Shown piece by piece: positions 54,011 to 63,183 of a stretch of DNA of 64,000 nt. The translations under genes were made by a program, and so were the position numbers. The notes under the pieces were generated by a model. The model ran no database searches. It saw only the letters and a list, made by a program, of their open reading frames with translations, and had not been told where the DNA came from. The DNA is from Symbiobacterium thermophilum IAM 14863 (GTDB taxonomy: Bacteria; Bacillota; Sulfobacillia; Symbiobacteriales; Symbiobacteriaceae): positions 1,550,001 through 1,614,000 of the forward strand of contig NC_006177.1 in the NCBI RefSeq assembly GCF_000009905.1, written 5' to 3'. The stretch's first letter is position 1, and every line of letters starts with the position of its first letter.

Positions 54011-55630
54011 ATGCAGGAGTTGATCTTCCCGGCTGTGGGTCGGTGGGTCAGCGCCCAGCGGGAGTGGGAGGACCTGGTGGCCGAAATGCGCCACGAGCTG
54101 CCCGCCCGGCTCTGCCAGGATCTGGTCCGACAGGCGCAGCACCGGGCGCAGCAGGTGAACTGGGCGTTTGGCCGGCAGATGGAGCGCAGGTTCAAGGAGA
54201 TCGAGCACGCCCGACGGGACGGGGCCAGGAAGAAAGGGCGCAAACCCGAGGCGAAGGCGCTCCGGCGTCGACTCACCCTGATGGACCCGGCGGCCGTCGC
54301 CCGAGACCTGGCCGCGGGGCTTACGCCGCCGGACCTCTCCGAGTACAACCAGATCGTCGCCGACCTGTCCCGGGCGATGCCCCACCCGGGGATCGCGACC
54401 CGTTACACGCTGCCGCCCCAGGCCCTCCGGGCGCTGGCGGACCAGATCGCCGCCGCCGGCCGGCCGATGGCGCAGGCGCTCAGCGAGCACGCGCAGAACC
54501 TGAAGCAGTACGCCGAGCTTGTGGACCGGCTGCGCGCCCAGCCGCTGGTGCAGAAGGGCGCCAGGCTCATCGGCAGCGCCGTGGCCACCGCCCTGGAGCC
54601 GCTGGTCGGGCGTGAGGCCGCCGCACAGCTCATGGGTGTGGACCGGTCGCTGGACCGGGCGCTGGAACAGGTGGAGGAGGGCTGGGCTGCGTTCCAGAGG
54701 GAGTACGCCGAGTTCGCCGCCGAGCGGCAGCGCCGGCACCAGCTGATCTACCTGAGCCTGGTGGGCGGCCTCTTCCTGCGGGTGCAGCGGGACCTCCGGC
54801 GGCTGGGCTGTGAGCTCGTGGTGGACGAGCAGGGCAACTGCCGCACGGTGGCCACCCCCGAGCGGCAGGCCTGGCTCCGGCGCCACTTCCAGGCGGCCGC
54901 CCCGGCCGTCCGGACGGCCCTGGACGAGGGGCGGCTGGAGGAGGCGGAGGCGCTGGCGGCCCGTCTGGTGGCCCAGGTGGTCACCGACCCCGTGGCGGCC
55001 CGGACGGAGCTGGACGGCAAGTCGGTGGGCTACCTGGCGTACGCCCTGCACCTGAGCGCCTGGCTCGCCCGCGCCCGGGAGCTGTGGGGCCAGGGGAAGC
55101 CGGAGGCGGCCGCGGCGATCTGGCGGCAGGTCTTCACCGACTACCCCTGCCTCGTGGCCGACGCCGATCTGCACCCGGTGCCGGGCGAGCCCCTGCCCCT
55201 GGTCACCGCCGGCTTCCGGCTGGCCGCCTATGCCGAGTGGGTGCGGCAGTCGAACCGGGCCGACGAGGCGGACGCTCTCCTGATGGCCCAGGTCCGGTTC
55301 GCGGAGCGTCTCTCCCGGCTGAACCCGGAGCATGCGCTGCCAGGCGAGGCGCTGTCGCCCGAGATGCGGGAGTGGGCCGCGACCCTCTCTGCCTACCTGC
55401 GCCGGTCGGCCGCCGACCCCGGCGCACTCGGCCTGCCGGAGCGGCCGGTTCCGCTTTCCCGCTACCCGGGGGTCCTGCGCCGGTTCCGCCAGGCGGTGGG
55501 CACCAGCCTGGAGACCTCGCCGCTGGACCGGTACCTGCGGGGCCGGGTGAACCTGCTGCGGGGGGCCACGGCAGCAGCCGCCACCGGCGGCGTGGGTCTC
55601 CTGGCGGCCCTGGCGTGGCTCCTGCTCTAG
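54011..55630 (+). CDS. Large hypothetical protein with C-terminal membrane anchor
   Basis: A 539-residue, helix-rich protein. It has a basic N-terminal part with RRDGARKKGRKPEAKALRRR (about residues 74-93), long Ala/Leu/Arg helices, and TPR-like stretches in the second half (WLARARELWGQGKPEAAAAI and ALLMAQVRFAERLSRLNPEH). A single C-terminal hydrophobic helix (AAATGGVGLLAALAWLLL) should anchor it by its tail. No catalytic motif is visible. Only one Cys-poor domain border can be guessed, near residue 250. It lies between the 102-residue unknown gene and a MazG-like gene (11-base gap). Function unknown. Confidence 0.7.
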   Translation: MQELIFPAVGRWVSAQREWEDLVAEMRHELPARLCQDLVRQAQHRAQQVNWAFGRQMERRFKEIEHARRDGARKKGRKPEAKALRRRLTLMDPAAVARDLAAGLTPPDLSEYNQIVADLSRAMPHPGIATRYTLPPQALRALADQIAAAGRPMAQALSEHAQNLKQYAELVDRLRAQPLVQKGARLIGSAVATALEPLVGREAAAQLMGVDRSLDRALEQVEEGWAAFQREYAEFAAERQRRHQLIYLSLVGGLFLRVQRDLRRLGCELVVDEQGNCRTVATPERQAWLRRHFQAAAPAVRTALDEGRLEEAEALAARLVAQVVTDPVAARTELDGKSVGYLAYALHLSAWLARARELWGQGKPEAAAAIWRQVFTDYPCLVADADLHPVPGEPLPLVTAGFRLAAYAEWVRQSNRADEADALLMAQVRFAERLSRLNPEHALPGEALSPEMREWAATLSAYLRRSAADPGALGLPERPVPLSRYPGVLRRFRQAVGTSLETSPLDRYLRGRVNLLRGATAAAATGGVGLLAALAWLLL

Positions 55631-55641
55631 GAGGTGACTGC

Positions 55642-55956
55642 GTGGATCTGCGGGACGTGCAGCGGGAGGTGGACCGCTGGGTTGCCCCCTTTGGGTACTG
55701 GGATCCGCTGGCCAACCTCGTCCGGCTCACCGAGGAGGTGGGGGAGCTGGCCCGGGAGATCAACCACCGGTGGGGGCCCAAGAAGAAGAAACCCACCGAG
55801 GACACCGGGGACGTGGCCCTGGAGCTGGGCGACATCCTGTTTGTGGTGGCGGTCCTGGCGAACCAGCTGAACATCGACCTGGAGGAGGCGTTCCGCCGGG
55901 TCATGGACAAGTACCGGACCCGCGACGCGGACCGGTGGCGGCCGAAGGACGGATGA
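55642..55956 (+). CDS. MazG-like nucleotide pyrophosphohydrolase
   Basis: A 104-residue all-helical NTP pyrophosphohydrolase of the single-domain MazG group. The metal-binding residues lie in LTEEVGELAREI (ExxE, about residues 29-40) and ELGDILFVVAVLANQL (ExxD, about 58-73). The family removes non-canonical NTPs. AGGAGGTGA precedes the GTG. Likely translated from the same mRNA as the unknown 539-residue gene. Confidence 0.9.
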   Translation: MDLRDVQREVDRWVAPFGYWDPLANLVRLTEEVGELAREINHRWGPKKKKPTEDTGDVALELGDILFVVAVLANQLNIDLEEAFRRVMDKYRTRDADRWRPKDG

Positions 55957-55987
55957 TGCGGCGCCCGGAGGTGTCAGGAGAAAATCC

Positions 55988-56016
55988 TTGACAGCCTCCG
56001 GGCGAATCCCTATACT
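55988..56016 (+). promoter_or_regulatory. Promoter of the ylxM-ffh operon
   Basis: Perfect -35 TTGACA (55988-55993), 17-base spacer, -10 TATACT (56011-56016, 5 of 6). Confidence 0.8.
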
Positions 56017-56085
56017 CAGGAAGGTGGCGACGCTGTCAATCACATCTCCTTGACATCATCGGCACGCCGGAGGAGGCGGTTTCCG

Positions 56086-56409
56086 ATGAAGGACGTGCAG
56101 CGGATCGCCCTGCTCTTCGACTTCTACGGGCCGCTGCTCACCGAGCGGCAGCAGGAGCTGATCCGGGCCTACTACCTGGAGGACCACTCGCTGGCGGAGA
56201 TCGCCGACGCCGACGGCGTGAGCCGGCAGGCGGTCCACGAGCTGATCCGCCGGTCCGAGGCCGCCCTGCAGGAGTACGAGCAGCGGCTGGGCTTTGTCGC
56301 CGAGCATCAGCGGCGCCTCAGGCTGCTGGACGAACTGCAGGAGGCGCTGGACCGGGCCGACCTCAGCGCCGCCCGCCGCGCCCTGGCGGCCCTGCGGGCG
56401 GAGGCGTGA
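56086..56409 (+). CDS. ylxM: YlxM-family DNA-binding protein
   Basis: A 107-residue sigma-70 region-4-like protein that sits before ffh in most Firmicutes and is thought to modulate the SRP. It opens with MKDVQRIALLFDFYGPLLTE and has the helix-turn-helix SLAEIADADGVSRQAVHELI (about residues 43-62). AGGAGG precedes the ATG by nine bases. It ends 43 bases before the ffh start. Confidence 0.92.
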   Translation: MKDVQRIALLFDFYGPLLTERQQELIRAYYLEDHSLAEIADADGVSRQAVHELIRRSEAALQEYEQRLGFVAEHQRRLRLLDELQEALDRADLSAARRALAALRAEA

Positions 56410-56452
56410 GCCCGTTGATCGACACCTTCCATACGGAGAGGGTGACCATCCC

Positions 56453-57817
56453 TTGTTTGAATCGCTGCAGGAACGGCTTCAGGAGGCCTTCAAGCGGCTC
56501 CGGGGCAAGGGGAAGCTCACGGAGTCGGACGTGAACGAGGCTCTGCGCGAGGTGCGGCTGGCGCTCCTGGAGGCCGACGTCAACTTCAAGGTCGTCAAGT
56601 CGTTCATCGCCCGGGTGAAGGAGCGTGCCGTGGGGCAGGAGATCCTGGAGAGCCTGAACCCGGCCCAGATGGTGATCAAGATCGTCTACGAGGAACTGGT
56701 CGCCCTGATGGGCGGGGAGAGCGTCGGCCTCAACATGGCCGACCGGCCGCCGACCATCATCATGCTGTGCGGCCTCCAGGGCGCCGGCAAGACGACCCAC
56801 GCGGCCAAGCTGGCGTTGAAGCTGAAGAAGGAGGGGAAGAAGCCCCTCCTGGTCGCGGCCGACGTCTACCGGCCGGCCGCCATCAAGCAGCTGGAGGTCC
56901 TCGGCGAGCAGGTGGGGGTGCCGGTCTACAGCGAGGGCGATCAGGCGAGCCCGGTGGACATCGCGCAGCACGCCGTCGCGTACGCGGCGGAGGAGCGGCG
57001 GGATGTGATCATCGTCGACACCGCCGGCCGGCTGACCATCGACGAGGAGCTCATGGAAGAACTCCAGCAGATCAAGGCGCGCATCCAGCCCCACGACACG
57101 CTGCTGGTCCTGGACGCGATGATCGGCCAGGACGCCGTGACCACCGCCGAGCACTTCCACACCAAGCTGGGGATCGACGGCGTCATCCTGACCAAGCTGG
57201 ACGGCGACACCCGCGGCGGCGCCGCACTGTCGGTCCGCGAGGTGACCGGGCGGCCGATCAAGTTCGTGGGCGTGGGGGAGAAGCTGGACGCCCTGGAGCC
57301 CTTCTATCCGGATCGGCTGGCTTCCCGGATCCTGGGCATGGGCGACGTGCTCACGCTCATCGAGAAGGCCCAGGAGCAGGTGGACCGGAAGCAGGCCGAA
57401 GAGATGGCCCGGAAGATGCTGAAGGCCCAGTTCGACTTCGAGGACTTCCTGGAGCAGCTCCGCGCCCTGCAGCGGATGGGCCCGCTGCAGGACATCCTGA
57501 AGATGCTCCCCGGCGTCGGGGCGCAGCTCAAGGACATCAACATCGATGAGAAGGAACTGAAGCACATCGAGGCGATCATCCTCTCGATGACGCCGAAGGA
57601 ACGGCGCAACCCGGACATCATCAACGTCCGGCGGCGGGAGCGGATCGCCAGGGGCTCGGGCCGGCCCATCGCCGAGGTGCACCGGCTGATCAAGCAGTTC
57701 GAGCAGACCCGCAAGCTGATGAAGCAGCTGGGGGGCATGGAGAAGATGTTGAAGCGGGGCGGCAAGCTGCCCCGGCTCCCCGGCGGCGGGTTCGGCGGCC
57801 TGTTCGGCCGGCGCTGA
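56453..57817 (+). CDS. ffh: Signal recognition particle protein Ffh
   Basis: SRP GTPase that binds signal peptides and SRP RNA. It has 454 residues. The N domain (LFESLQERLQEAFKRLRGKG) is followed by a G domain with GLQGAGKTTHAAKLA (about 106-120), DVYRPAAIKQL, DTAGRL and TKLDGDTRGG. The Met-rich M domain starts near 300 (RMGPLQDILKMLPG, RKLMKQLGGMEKML). The TTG at 56453 is chosen because family members start (M)FESL and GGAGAGGGTG lies upstream. Works with FtsY. Confidence 0.95.
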   Translation: MFESLQERLQEAFKRLRGKGKLTESDVNEALREVRLALLEADVNFKVVKSFIARVKERAVGQEILESLNPAQMVIKIVYEELVALMGGESVGLNMADRPPTIIMLCGLQGAGKTTHAAKLALKLKKEGKKPLLVAADVYRPAAIKQLEVLGEQVGVPVYSEGDQASPVDIAQHAVAYAAEERRDVIIVDTAGRLTIDEELMEELQQIKARIQPHDTLLVLDAMIGQDAVTTAEHFHTKLGIDGVILTKLDGDTRGGAALSVREVTGRPIKFVGVGEKLDALEPFYPDRLASRILGMGDVLTLIEKAQEQVDRKQAEEMARKMLKAQFDFEDFLEQLRALQRMGPLQDILKMLPGVGAQLKDINIDEKELKHIEAIILSMTPKERRNPDIINVRRRERIARGSGRPIAEVHRLIKQFEQTRKLMKQLGGMEKMLKRGGKLPRLPGGGFGGLFGRR

Positions 57818-57906
57818 TGCGGTAGCGGTGCTCCATCCCCGCATTTCCGGAGCAGGGATGTGCACACATAGATCTCAATTGCACTTGTTGAGGAGGATGA
57901 ACCGAA

Positions 57907-58173
57907 ATGGCTCTCAAGATTCGCCTGAAGCGCATGGGGATGAAGAAGACGCCCTTCTACCGGCTGGTGGTGACCGAGGCGACCTCGCCCCGTGACGGCC
58001 GCTTCGTCGAGGAGATCGGCTACTACGATCCCACCAAGAACCCCGTCGTCCTGAACATCGACGAGGAGAAGGCGCTGAACTGGCTGCTGAAGGGCGCGAC
58101 CCCCACCGAGACCACCCGCGCGCTGCTCTCCAAGGCGGGCGTGCTGAAGAAGTTCGACGAGGCGAGGAAGTAA
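57907..58173 (+). CDS. rpsP: 30S ribosomal protein S16
   Basis: An 88-residue small-subunit protein; [20 protein letters not shown] and GYYDPTKNP are typical. GAGGAGG precedes the ATG. First gene of the classical rpsP-khpA-ylqD-rimM-trmD-rplS run. Confidence 0.96.
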   Translation: MALKIRLKRMGMKKTPFYRLVVTEATSPRDGRFVEEIGYYDPTKNPVVLNIDEEKALNWLLKGATPTETTRALLSKAGVLKKFDEARK

Positions 58174-58219
58174 GGGGGCAGGGCCGACCCGACCCCCCCG
58201 GAGAAGGGGGCGCTGACCC

Positions 58220-58453
58220 ATGCTGCAGCGGCTGGTGGAAGTGCTGGTGACGGGGCTCGTGGAGCACCCGGACCAGGTCAAAATCACGGCGGTGGAAACC
58301 CCCCGCGCCGTCACCTTCGAGGTCCGTGTCGCCGACAGCGACATGGGCAAGGTGATCGGTCGGCGCGGCCGGGTGGCCAGGGCGATCCGCACGGTGGTCA
58401 AGGCGGCCGCCGTGAAGGACGGCCGCCGGGTAATGGTGGAGTTCATGTCATGA
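58220..58453 (+). CDS. khpA: KH-domain RNA-binding protein KhpA
   Basis: A 77-residue single KH domain; the GxxG loop is VIGRRGRVARAIRTVV (about residues 44-59). In other Firmicutes KhpA pairs with KhpB and affects many RNAs and cell length. Overlaps ylqD by four bases. Confidence 0.93.
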   Translation: MLQRLVEVLVTGLVEHPDQVKITAVETPRAVTFEVRVADSDMGKVIGRRGRVARAIRTVVKAAAVKDGRRVMVEFMS

Positions 58454-58857
58454 GCTTGCAGATCTTGCGACCGGTGACGATCAAGGCCCGGGTGACCGAG
58501 AGCCTCAAAGCGCGGCTCACGGCGGAGCTGAACGCGGCGATCAAGCAGCTGGACGACGAGATGGCCGAGCTGGAAAGCCAGGTCAAGCGCGCCCAGCTCA
58601 CCGCGACGATCAGCCCGCAGCAGCAGCTCCAGCTGCACCAGCTGGTGGAGCAGGAGCGCGCGGTGCGCGCCGAGAAGAAGGCGCAGCTGCAGGAGGAGAT
58701 CCGCCGCGTCCAGGCGCTGCCTCTGGGCGCCGAGGTGGTCCAGGGCACCATCCAGGCGACGGCCACGGTGAAGGTGGGCGACAGCCTGGACGCCCTGATG
58801 ACGGCCGAAATCGTCGTGGAGGACGGAAAGGTGATCGAGATTCGGGGTGAGGTGTAG
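58450..58857 (+). CDS. ylqD: YlqD family protein
   Basis: A 135-residue protein: a central coiled coil (about residues 20-90, AAIKQLDDEMAELESQVKRA) and a small beta-rich C-terminal domain. Conserved at this position between khpA and rimM in Firmicutes; its function is unknown, with a ribosome maturation role inferred only from context. Its stop overlaps the rimM start. Confidence 0.88.
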   Translation: MSLQILRPVTIKARVTESLKARLTAELNAAIKQLDDEMAELESQVKRAQLTATISPQQQLQLHQLVEQERAVRAEKKAQLQEEIRRVQALPLGAEVVQGTIQATATVKVGDSLDALMTAEIVVEDGKVIEIRGEV

Positions 58858-59381
58858 TGGCCGGGCAGTCCAGGCCGGACCTGATCCGGATCGGTCAGGT
58901 GACCGCCCCCCACGGCGTGCGGGGCGCGGTGCGGGTCTATCCCACCACCGACTTCCCTGAGCGGTTCGTCACCCTGAAGCGGGTGATGATCGACGGTCCC
59001 GACCGCGCGGTCGGGGCCAGGTTTCGCGGCTTCGTCAAGAACCTGGTCATCCTGGAGCTGGAGGGGATCACCGACCGCAACCAGGCGGAGCGGCTGCGCG
59101 GGGCGGATCTCCTGGTCCCGCGGGAAGAGGTCCATCCCCTGCCCGAGGGGTATTACTACGACTTCGACATCATCGGCATCGAGGTGGTGGACCCGGACGG
59201 CAGGCAGCTGGGGCGGGTGGTGGAGGTGGACCACACCAGCCCGGTGCACGACCTCTACGTGGTGGAGACCGCGCCGGGCAAGCGGTACCTCGTGCCCGCC
59301 GTGCGCCGGTTCGTCAAGGAGATCGACCTGGAAACCGGCCGGATGGTGATCGACCCGATCCCGGGCCTCCTGGAGGACTGA
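58857..59381 (+). CDS. rimM: Ribosome maturation factor RimM
   Basis: Assists 30S head assembly by binding S19. It has 174 residues: an N-terminal beta-barrel with [20 protein letters not shown] (about 12-31) and a C-terminal PRC barrel with [13 protein letters not shown] and [13 protein letters not shown]. The GTG start overlaps the ylqD stop. Confidence 0.95.
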   Translation: MAGQSRPDLIRIGQVTAPHGVRGAVRVYPTTDFPERFVTLKRVMIDGPDRAVGARFRGFVKNLVILELEGITDRNQAERLRGADLLVPREEVHPLPEGYYYDFDIIGIEVVDPDGRQLGRVVEVDHTSPVHDLYVVETAPGKRYLVPAVRRFVKEIDLETGRMVIDPIPGLLED

Positions 59382-59385
59382 CCCG

Positions 59386-60129
59386 ATGCTGATCCAGATC
59401 CTGACCATCCACCCGGCCATCGTCGCCCCCGTCTTTCGGGAGTCGATCCTCGGCCGCGCCTGCGAGGCGGGCATCCTGGACCTGCGGGTGGTCAACATCC
59501 GGGACTTCGCCCTCAGCAAGCACCAGCAGACCGACGACTACCCCTACGGCGGCGGCGCCGGGCTGCTCATGAAGCCCGAGCCGGTCTTCGGCGCGGTCCG
59601 GTGGGCGGCCGGGCGGGCCCCGGCGGGCGCCCGCCCGCCCCGGGTCATCCTCATGGACCCGCAGGGGCGCCGGTTCGACCAGCGTTATGCGGAGGAGCTG
59701 GCGCGGGAGGACCATCTGATCCTGATCTGCGGGCGCTACGAGGGGTTCGACGAGCGCATCCGGGCCTTAGCCACCGACGAGATCTCCATCGGCGACTATG
59801 TGCTGATGGGCGGTGAAGTGGCGGCGCTGGTGGTGGTGGAGGCGGTGACCCGGCTGATCCCCGGGGTGCTGGGCGACCTGGAGTCCAGCGTGGCCGAGTC
59901 GCACACCTCGGGCCTGCTGGAGGGGCCGCAGTACACCCGCCCCGCCGAGTTCGAGGGGATGCGGGTGCCGGAGATCCTCACCTCGGGCAACCACGGGGCC
60001 ATCGCCCGGTGGCGGCGGGAGCAGGCCCTGCGCCGTACCTTCGAGCGGCGCCCCGACCTGCTGCAGTCCGCCGACCTCACGCCGGAGGAGCGCCGCCTGG
60101 TGGAAGCGTGGCGAACCCGCCAGAGTTGA
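59386..60129 (+). CDS. trmD: tRNA (guanine37-N1)-methyltransferase
   Basis: Makes m1G37, preventing frameshifts. It has 247 residues and a trefoil-knot SPOUT fold. [32 protein letters not shown] and [17 protein letters not shown] are the knot and SAM-site motifs. Starts four bases after rimM. Confidence 0.96.
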   Translation: MLIQILTIHPAIVAPVFRESILGRACEAGILDLRVVNIRDFALSKHQQTDDYPYGGGAGLLMKPEPVFGAVRWAAGRAPAGARPPRVILMDPQGRRFDQRYAEELAREDHLILICGRYEGFDERIRALATDEISIGDYVLMGGEVAALVVVEAVTRLIPGVLGDLESSVAESHTSGLLEGPQYTRPAEFEGMRVPEILTSGNHGAIARWRREQALRRTFERRPDLLQSADLTPEERRLVEAWRTRQS

Positions 60130-60131
60130 TA

Positions 60132-60160
60132 TTGCCACCGGTTACCCGCCTTGGTATAAT
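60132..60160 (+). promoter_or_regulatory. Promoter of rplS
   Basis: -35 TTGCCA (60132-60137), 17-base spacer, perfect -10 TATAAT (60155-60160). It gives rplS and the genes after it a separate start from the rpsP group, with a leader of about 80 nt. Confidence 0.75.
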
Positions 60161-60249
60161 GGTGTGCGTGTGATCACGGACGGTCCGCTGCCGGACTGCT
60201 TGCACGCTCGGAAGCACCGGTACGAACGTCACGTACAAGGGGTGAAATC

Positions 60250-60615
60250 ATGTCCGACATCATCCGCGAGATCGAGCGCGAGTACATGCGCAGCGACATC
60301 CCCGCCTTCCGGCCCGGCGACACCGTCCGGGTGAACGTGAAGGTCGTGGAGGGCAACCGCGAGCGTATCCAGGCCTTTGAGGGCGTGGTCATCAAGCGGC
60401 AGGGCTCGGGGATCAACGAGACCTTCACGGTCCGGCGCGTCTCCTACGGCGTCGGCGTCGAGCGCACGTTCCCCGTCCACAGCCCGCGGCTGGCCTCGAT
60501 TGAGGTGATCCGCCGCGGCGTCGTCCGGCGGGCCAAGCTCTACTACCTGCGGGAGAGGACCGGCAAGGCCGCCCGCATCCGGGAGCGGCGGCTCGCCAGG
60601 CCGGAGGAGGCCTAG
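60250..60615 (+). CDS. rplS: 50S ribosomal protein L19
   Basis: A 121-residue large-subunit protein; [40 protein letters not shown] and [18 protein letters not shown] are typical. GGGGTGA precedes the ATG. Confidence 0.96.
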   Translation: MSDIIREIEREYMRSDIPAFRPGDTVRVNVKVVEGNRERIQAFEGVVIKRQGSGINETFTVRRVSYGVGVERTFPVHSPRLASIEVIRRGVVRRAKLYYLRERTGKAARIRERRLARPEEA

Positions 60616-60636
60616 AATCGGGTTTCGGCTTCTGGT

Positions 60637-60673
60637 CGCTCCGCTCGACACCCCTGGCGGGTTGAGCGGAGCG
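60637..60673 (+). other. Hairpin between rplS and lepB
   Basis: CGCTCCGCTC (60637-60646) pairs perfectly with GAGCGGAGCG (60664-60673), and ACCC/GGGT can pair inside. No T-tract follows. It may attenuate or stabilise the mRNA between the abundant L19 part and the signal peptidase gene. Confidence 0.5.
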
Positions 60674-60749
60674 TTGCACTATTCCCGGGGAAGCAGCGGA
60701 GCGAATCGCCGCGCCGGGACATCGGAGCCGAGCGGGGAGGAGAGGCTAG

Positions 60750-61319
60750 ATGGCAGACGTCCCGGACGAGAGGCCGGCCGTCAGGCGGAAGTCGCCCCTG
60801 CGCGAGGTGCTGGAGACCCTGGTCCTGGCCCTTCTCTTTGCGCTCATCATCCGCACCTTCGTCGTGGAGGTCTACCAGGTCTCGGGCAGCTCCATGACCA
60901 ACACCCTGTACGACCAGGAGCGGGTGCTGGTCAACAAGTTCATCTACAAGCTGGTGCGGGATCCCCGGCCCGGCGACATCATCGTCTTCAAGTACCCGCG
61001 CCAGCCCGAGAGGGACTTCATCAAGCGGGTGGTGGCGGTGGCCGGGGACACCGTGGAGATGCGCGGCGGCGTGGTGTACGTCAACGGCGAGCCGTTCAAC
61101 GAGGCGCCGACGGTGCGGCTGAGCGCGGGCGATTTCGGGCCGGTGGTCGTTCCGCCGGATTCGGTCTTCGTGCTCGGGGACAACCGGTCCAACAGCGAGG
61201 ACAGCCGCTACTTCGGCGAGGTGCCGCTCAGCCACATCCGGGGCCTGGCCGTCGCGCGGATCTGGCCTCTTACCGAGATCAGCGCCCTCGCTCTGCCGGC
61301 GGCGGAGGGCGGCGGATAA
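60750..61319 (+). CDS. lepB: Signal peptidase I
   Basis: Cuts signal peptides from exported proteins. It has 189 residues. The N-terminal anchor (VLETLVLALLFALIIRTFVV, about 18-37) is followed by the Ser in QVSGSSMTNTL (about 46) and the general-base Lys in DFIKRVVAVAGD (about 91). LGDNRSNSEDSRYFG closes the site. GGGGAGGAGAGG precedes the ATG. Confidence 0.95.
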   Translation: MADVPDERPAVRRKSPLREVLETLVLALLFALIIRTFVVEVYQVSGSSMTNTLYDQERVLVNKFIYKLVRDPRPGDIIVFKYPRQPERDFIKRVVAVAGDTVEMRGGVVYVNGEPFNEAPTVRLSAGDFGPVVVPPDSVFVLGDNRSNSEDSRYFGEVPLSHIRGLAVARIWPLTEISALALPAAEGGG

Positions 61320-61332
61320 GGGAGGGAGCGCC

Positions 61333-62199
61333 GTGCCGGTGATTCAGTGGTTCCCCGGCCACATGGCCAAAGCGCGTCGCATCCTGCAGGAGAACGCGCC
61401 ACTGGTGGACGTGGTGCTGGAGATCGTTGACGCCCGGTGCCCGCTGGCCAGCCGCAATCCGGACCTGATGGCCCTGGTGGCTCACAAGCCGCAGGTGCTG
61501 ATCCTGAACAAGGCCGACCTGGCCGATCCCGCCGCGACCCGGCTCTGGGTGGAGCGGCTGAACGAGCCGGGTCGGCCTGCCGTCGCGTTGGACGCGGTGC
61601 GCGGCACCGGCGCCCGGGAGGTTCTGGCCGCGATCCGCCGGGCCTTCGCCCCCGTGCTGCGCGCCTGGACGGCGAAGGGCCGCAAGCCGCGCCCGGCCCG
61701 CGTCATGGCGGTCGGCATCCCCAACGTGGGCAAGTCGTCGGCCATCAACCGGCTGGTCGGCGCCCGGCGGGCGCCGGTGGGGGACAAGCCGGGGGTGACC
61801 CGCGGCAAGCAGTGGATCCGCATCGGCAAGGACGTGGAGCTGTTGGACATGCCCGGCATTCTCGTCCCCAAGTTTGAGGACCAGCGGGACGGGCTGTTGC
61901 TCGCGGCCACCGGGGCCATCAAGGACGAGGTCTTCGACCAGCGGGAGGTGGCCAACCACCTGCTGCACCTGATCTGGGAGTCTTTGGGCGCGGCGGTCGC
62001 CGAGCGGTACGGGCTCACTCGCCTGGACCCAGAACCGGTGGCGAACCTGGAGGCGATCGGCCGCTTCCGCGGCTTGCTCAGGGCCGGGGAACAGGTCGAC
62101 CTGGACGCGGCCGCCCAGCTGGTCCTGCGGGAGTTCCGCGAGGGGCGGCTGGGGCGGGTGACCCTGCAACCGCCTGATCCACCCCCCGGGGGCGAATGA
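61333..62199 (+). CDS. rbgA: Ribosome biogenesis GTPase RbgA (YlqF)
   Basis: A circularly permuted GTPase needed for late 50S assembly. It has 288 residues. The order G4 (NKADL, about 57), G1 (GIPNVGKSSAINRL, about 133) and G3 (DMPGI) shows the permutation. The start IQWFPGHMAKARRILQEN is the family hallmark. A C-terminal RNA-binding domain follows about residue 215. Confidence 0.95.
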   Translation: MPVIQWFPGHMAKARRILQENAPLVDVVLEIVDARCPLASRNPDLMALVAHKPQVLILNKADLADPAATRLWVERLNEPGRPAVALDAVRGTGAREVLAAIRRAFAPVLRAWTAKGRKPRPARVMAVGIPNVGKSSAINRLVGARRAPVGDKPGVTRGKQWIRIGKDVELLDMPGILVPKFEDQRDGLLLAATGAIKDEVFDQREVANHLLHLIWESLGAAVAERYGLTRLDPEPVANLEAIGRFRGLLRAGEQVDLDAAAQLVLREFREGRLGRVTLQPPDPPPGGE

Positions 62200-62373
62200 T
62201 GGGTATTGTATGTATACGGTGAAATCCTAATATATCTTTATGTCCGTAGGAGGATTTTTCTCACACACCGCCGAAACTGACATGCACGATTTAACCGTGT
62301 TGAAGGCCTAAAGGGTGTGGACCGCGTGGGACCGCAACCCGCCGGAGGCCGCTGATTGGGTGGGGGTGAACCG
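62200..62373 (+). other. AT-rich intergenic stretch before rnhB
   Basis: The 62200-62260 part is much more AT-rich than its surroundings (TAATATATCTTTA). It holds a possible promoter (TTGTAT, 16 bases, TAATAT) and an AGGAGG not followed by a convincing start. A 23-codon frame (ATG 62240, MSVGGFFSHTAETDMHDLTV) exists but has no ribosome binding site. The remainder (62290-62373) holds nothing recognisable. Confidence 0.5.
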
Positions 62374-63183
62374 GTGAGGCGAATCATCCTGAAACGGATG
62401 AGCTTGAAGCGTCTACAGGCACTGATGGCAGAGCAGGGGCCGGACATCTACCCGGAGGTCATCGCAGCGCTCAAAGACGATCCCCGGGAAGGGGCCCAGC
62501 GGCTGGTGCGTCAGTGTCAGACCTACCTGAAGGAGCGGGAGCGGCAGCGGGCGGTGCTCCAGCGGATGTACAACTACGAGCGGCAGCTGTGGTCCATGGG
62601 CTACCGCCACATCGCGGGCATCGACGAGGTCGGCAGGGGGCCGCTGGCCGGGCCTGTGGTGGCGGCGGCGGTGATCCTCCCCGGAGAGGTGGAGCTGCCG
62701 GGTATTGAGGAGGCGAAGCGGCTTTCGGATCGGCGGCGGATGGAGCTGTACAGGCGCATCCGCGAGGTGGCCGTGGCCGTGGGGGTCGGCCTGGTGCAGC
62801 CGGAGGGCATCGATGAGGCCAGCGTGGTGGTGGCCACGTACAAGGCCATGATGAAGGCGGTGGCGGACCTGCCCGTCACGCCCGACTACCTGCTCATCGA
62901 CGGCGTGCACCTGCCCAACGTTTCACAGCCCCAGGTGCCCGTGGTGGGCGGGGAGACGCTCTCGTGTTCCATTGCGGCGGCGGCCGTGGTGGCCAAGGTG
63001 GTGCGGGACGAGTACATGGTGGAGATGGACGCCAAGTACCCGGCTTACGGCTTTGCCCACCACAAAGGCTACGGCACCCCGGAGCACCGGCTGGCGCTGG
63101 AGCGCTACGGGCCCTGTCCGATCCACCGGAAGCCTTCGGACGGCACGCCCGCCGGGGCGGTGCTGCTGTTCACGGAGGGCTAG
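62374..63183 (+). CDS. rnhB: Ribonuclease HII
   Basis: Removes RNA from RNA-DNA hybrids and single ribonucleotides. It has 269 residues, with an N-terminal extension (about 75 residues, [20 protein letters not shown]) as in Bacillus RNase HII. The catalytic domain begins [20 protein letters not shown] (acidic Asp-Glu), with LLIDGVHLP and [11 protein letters not shown] following. The GTG at 62374 has GGGGGTGA upstream; an ATG at 62398 is an alternative. Confidence 0.94.
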
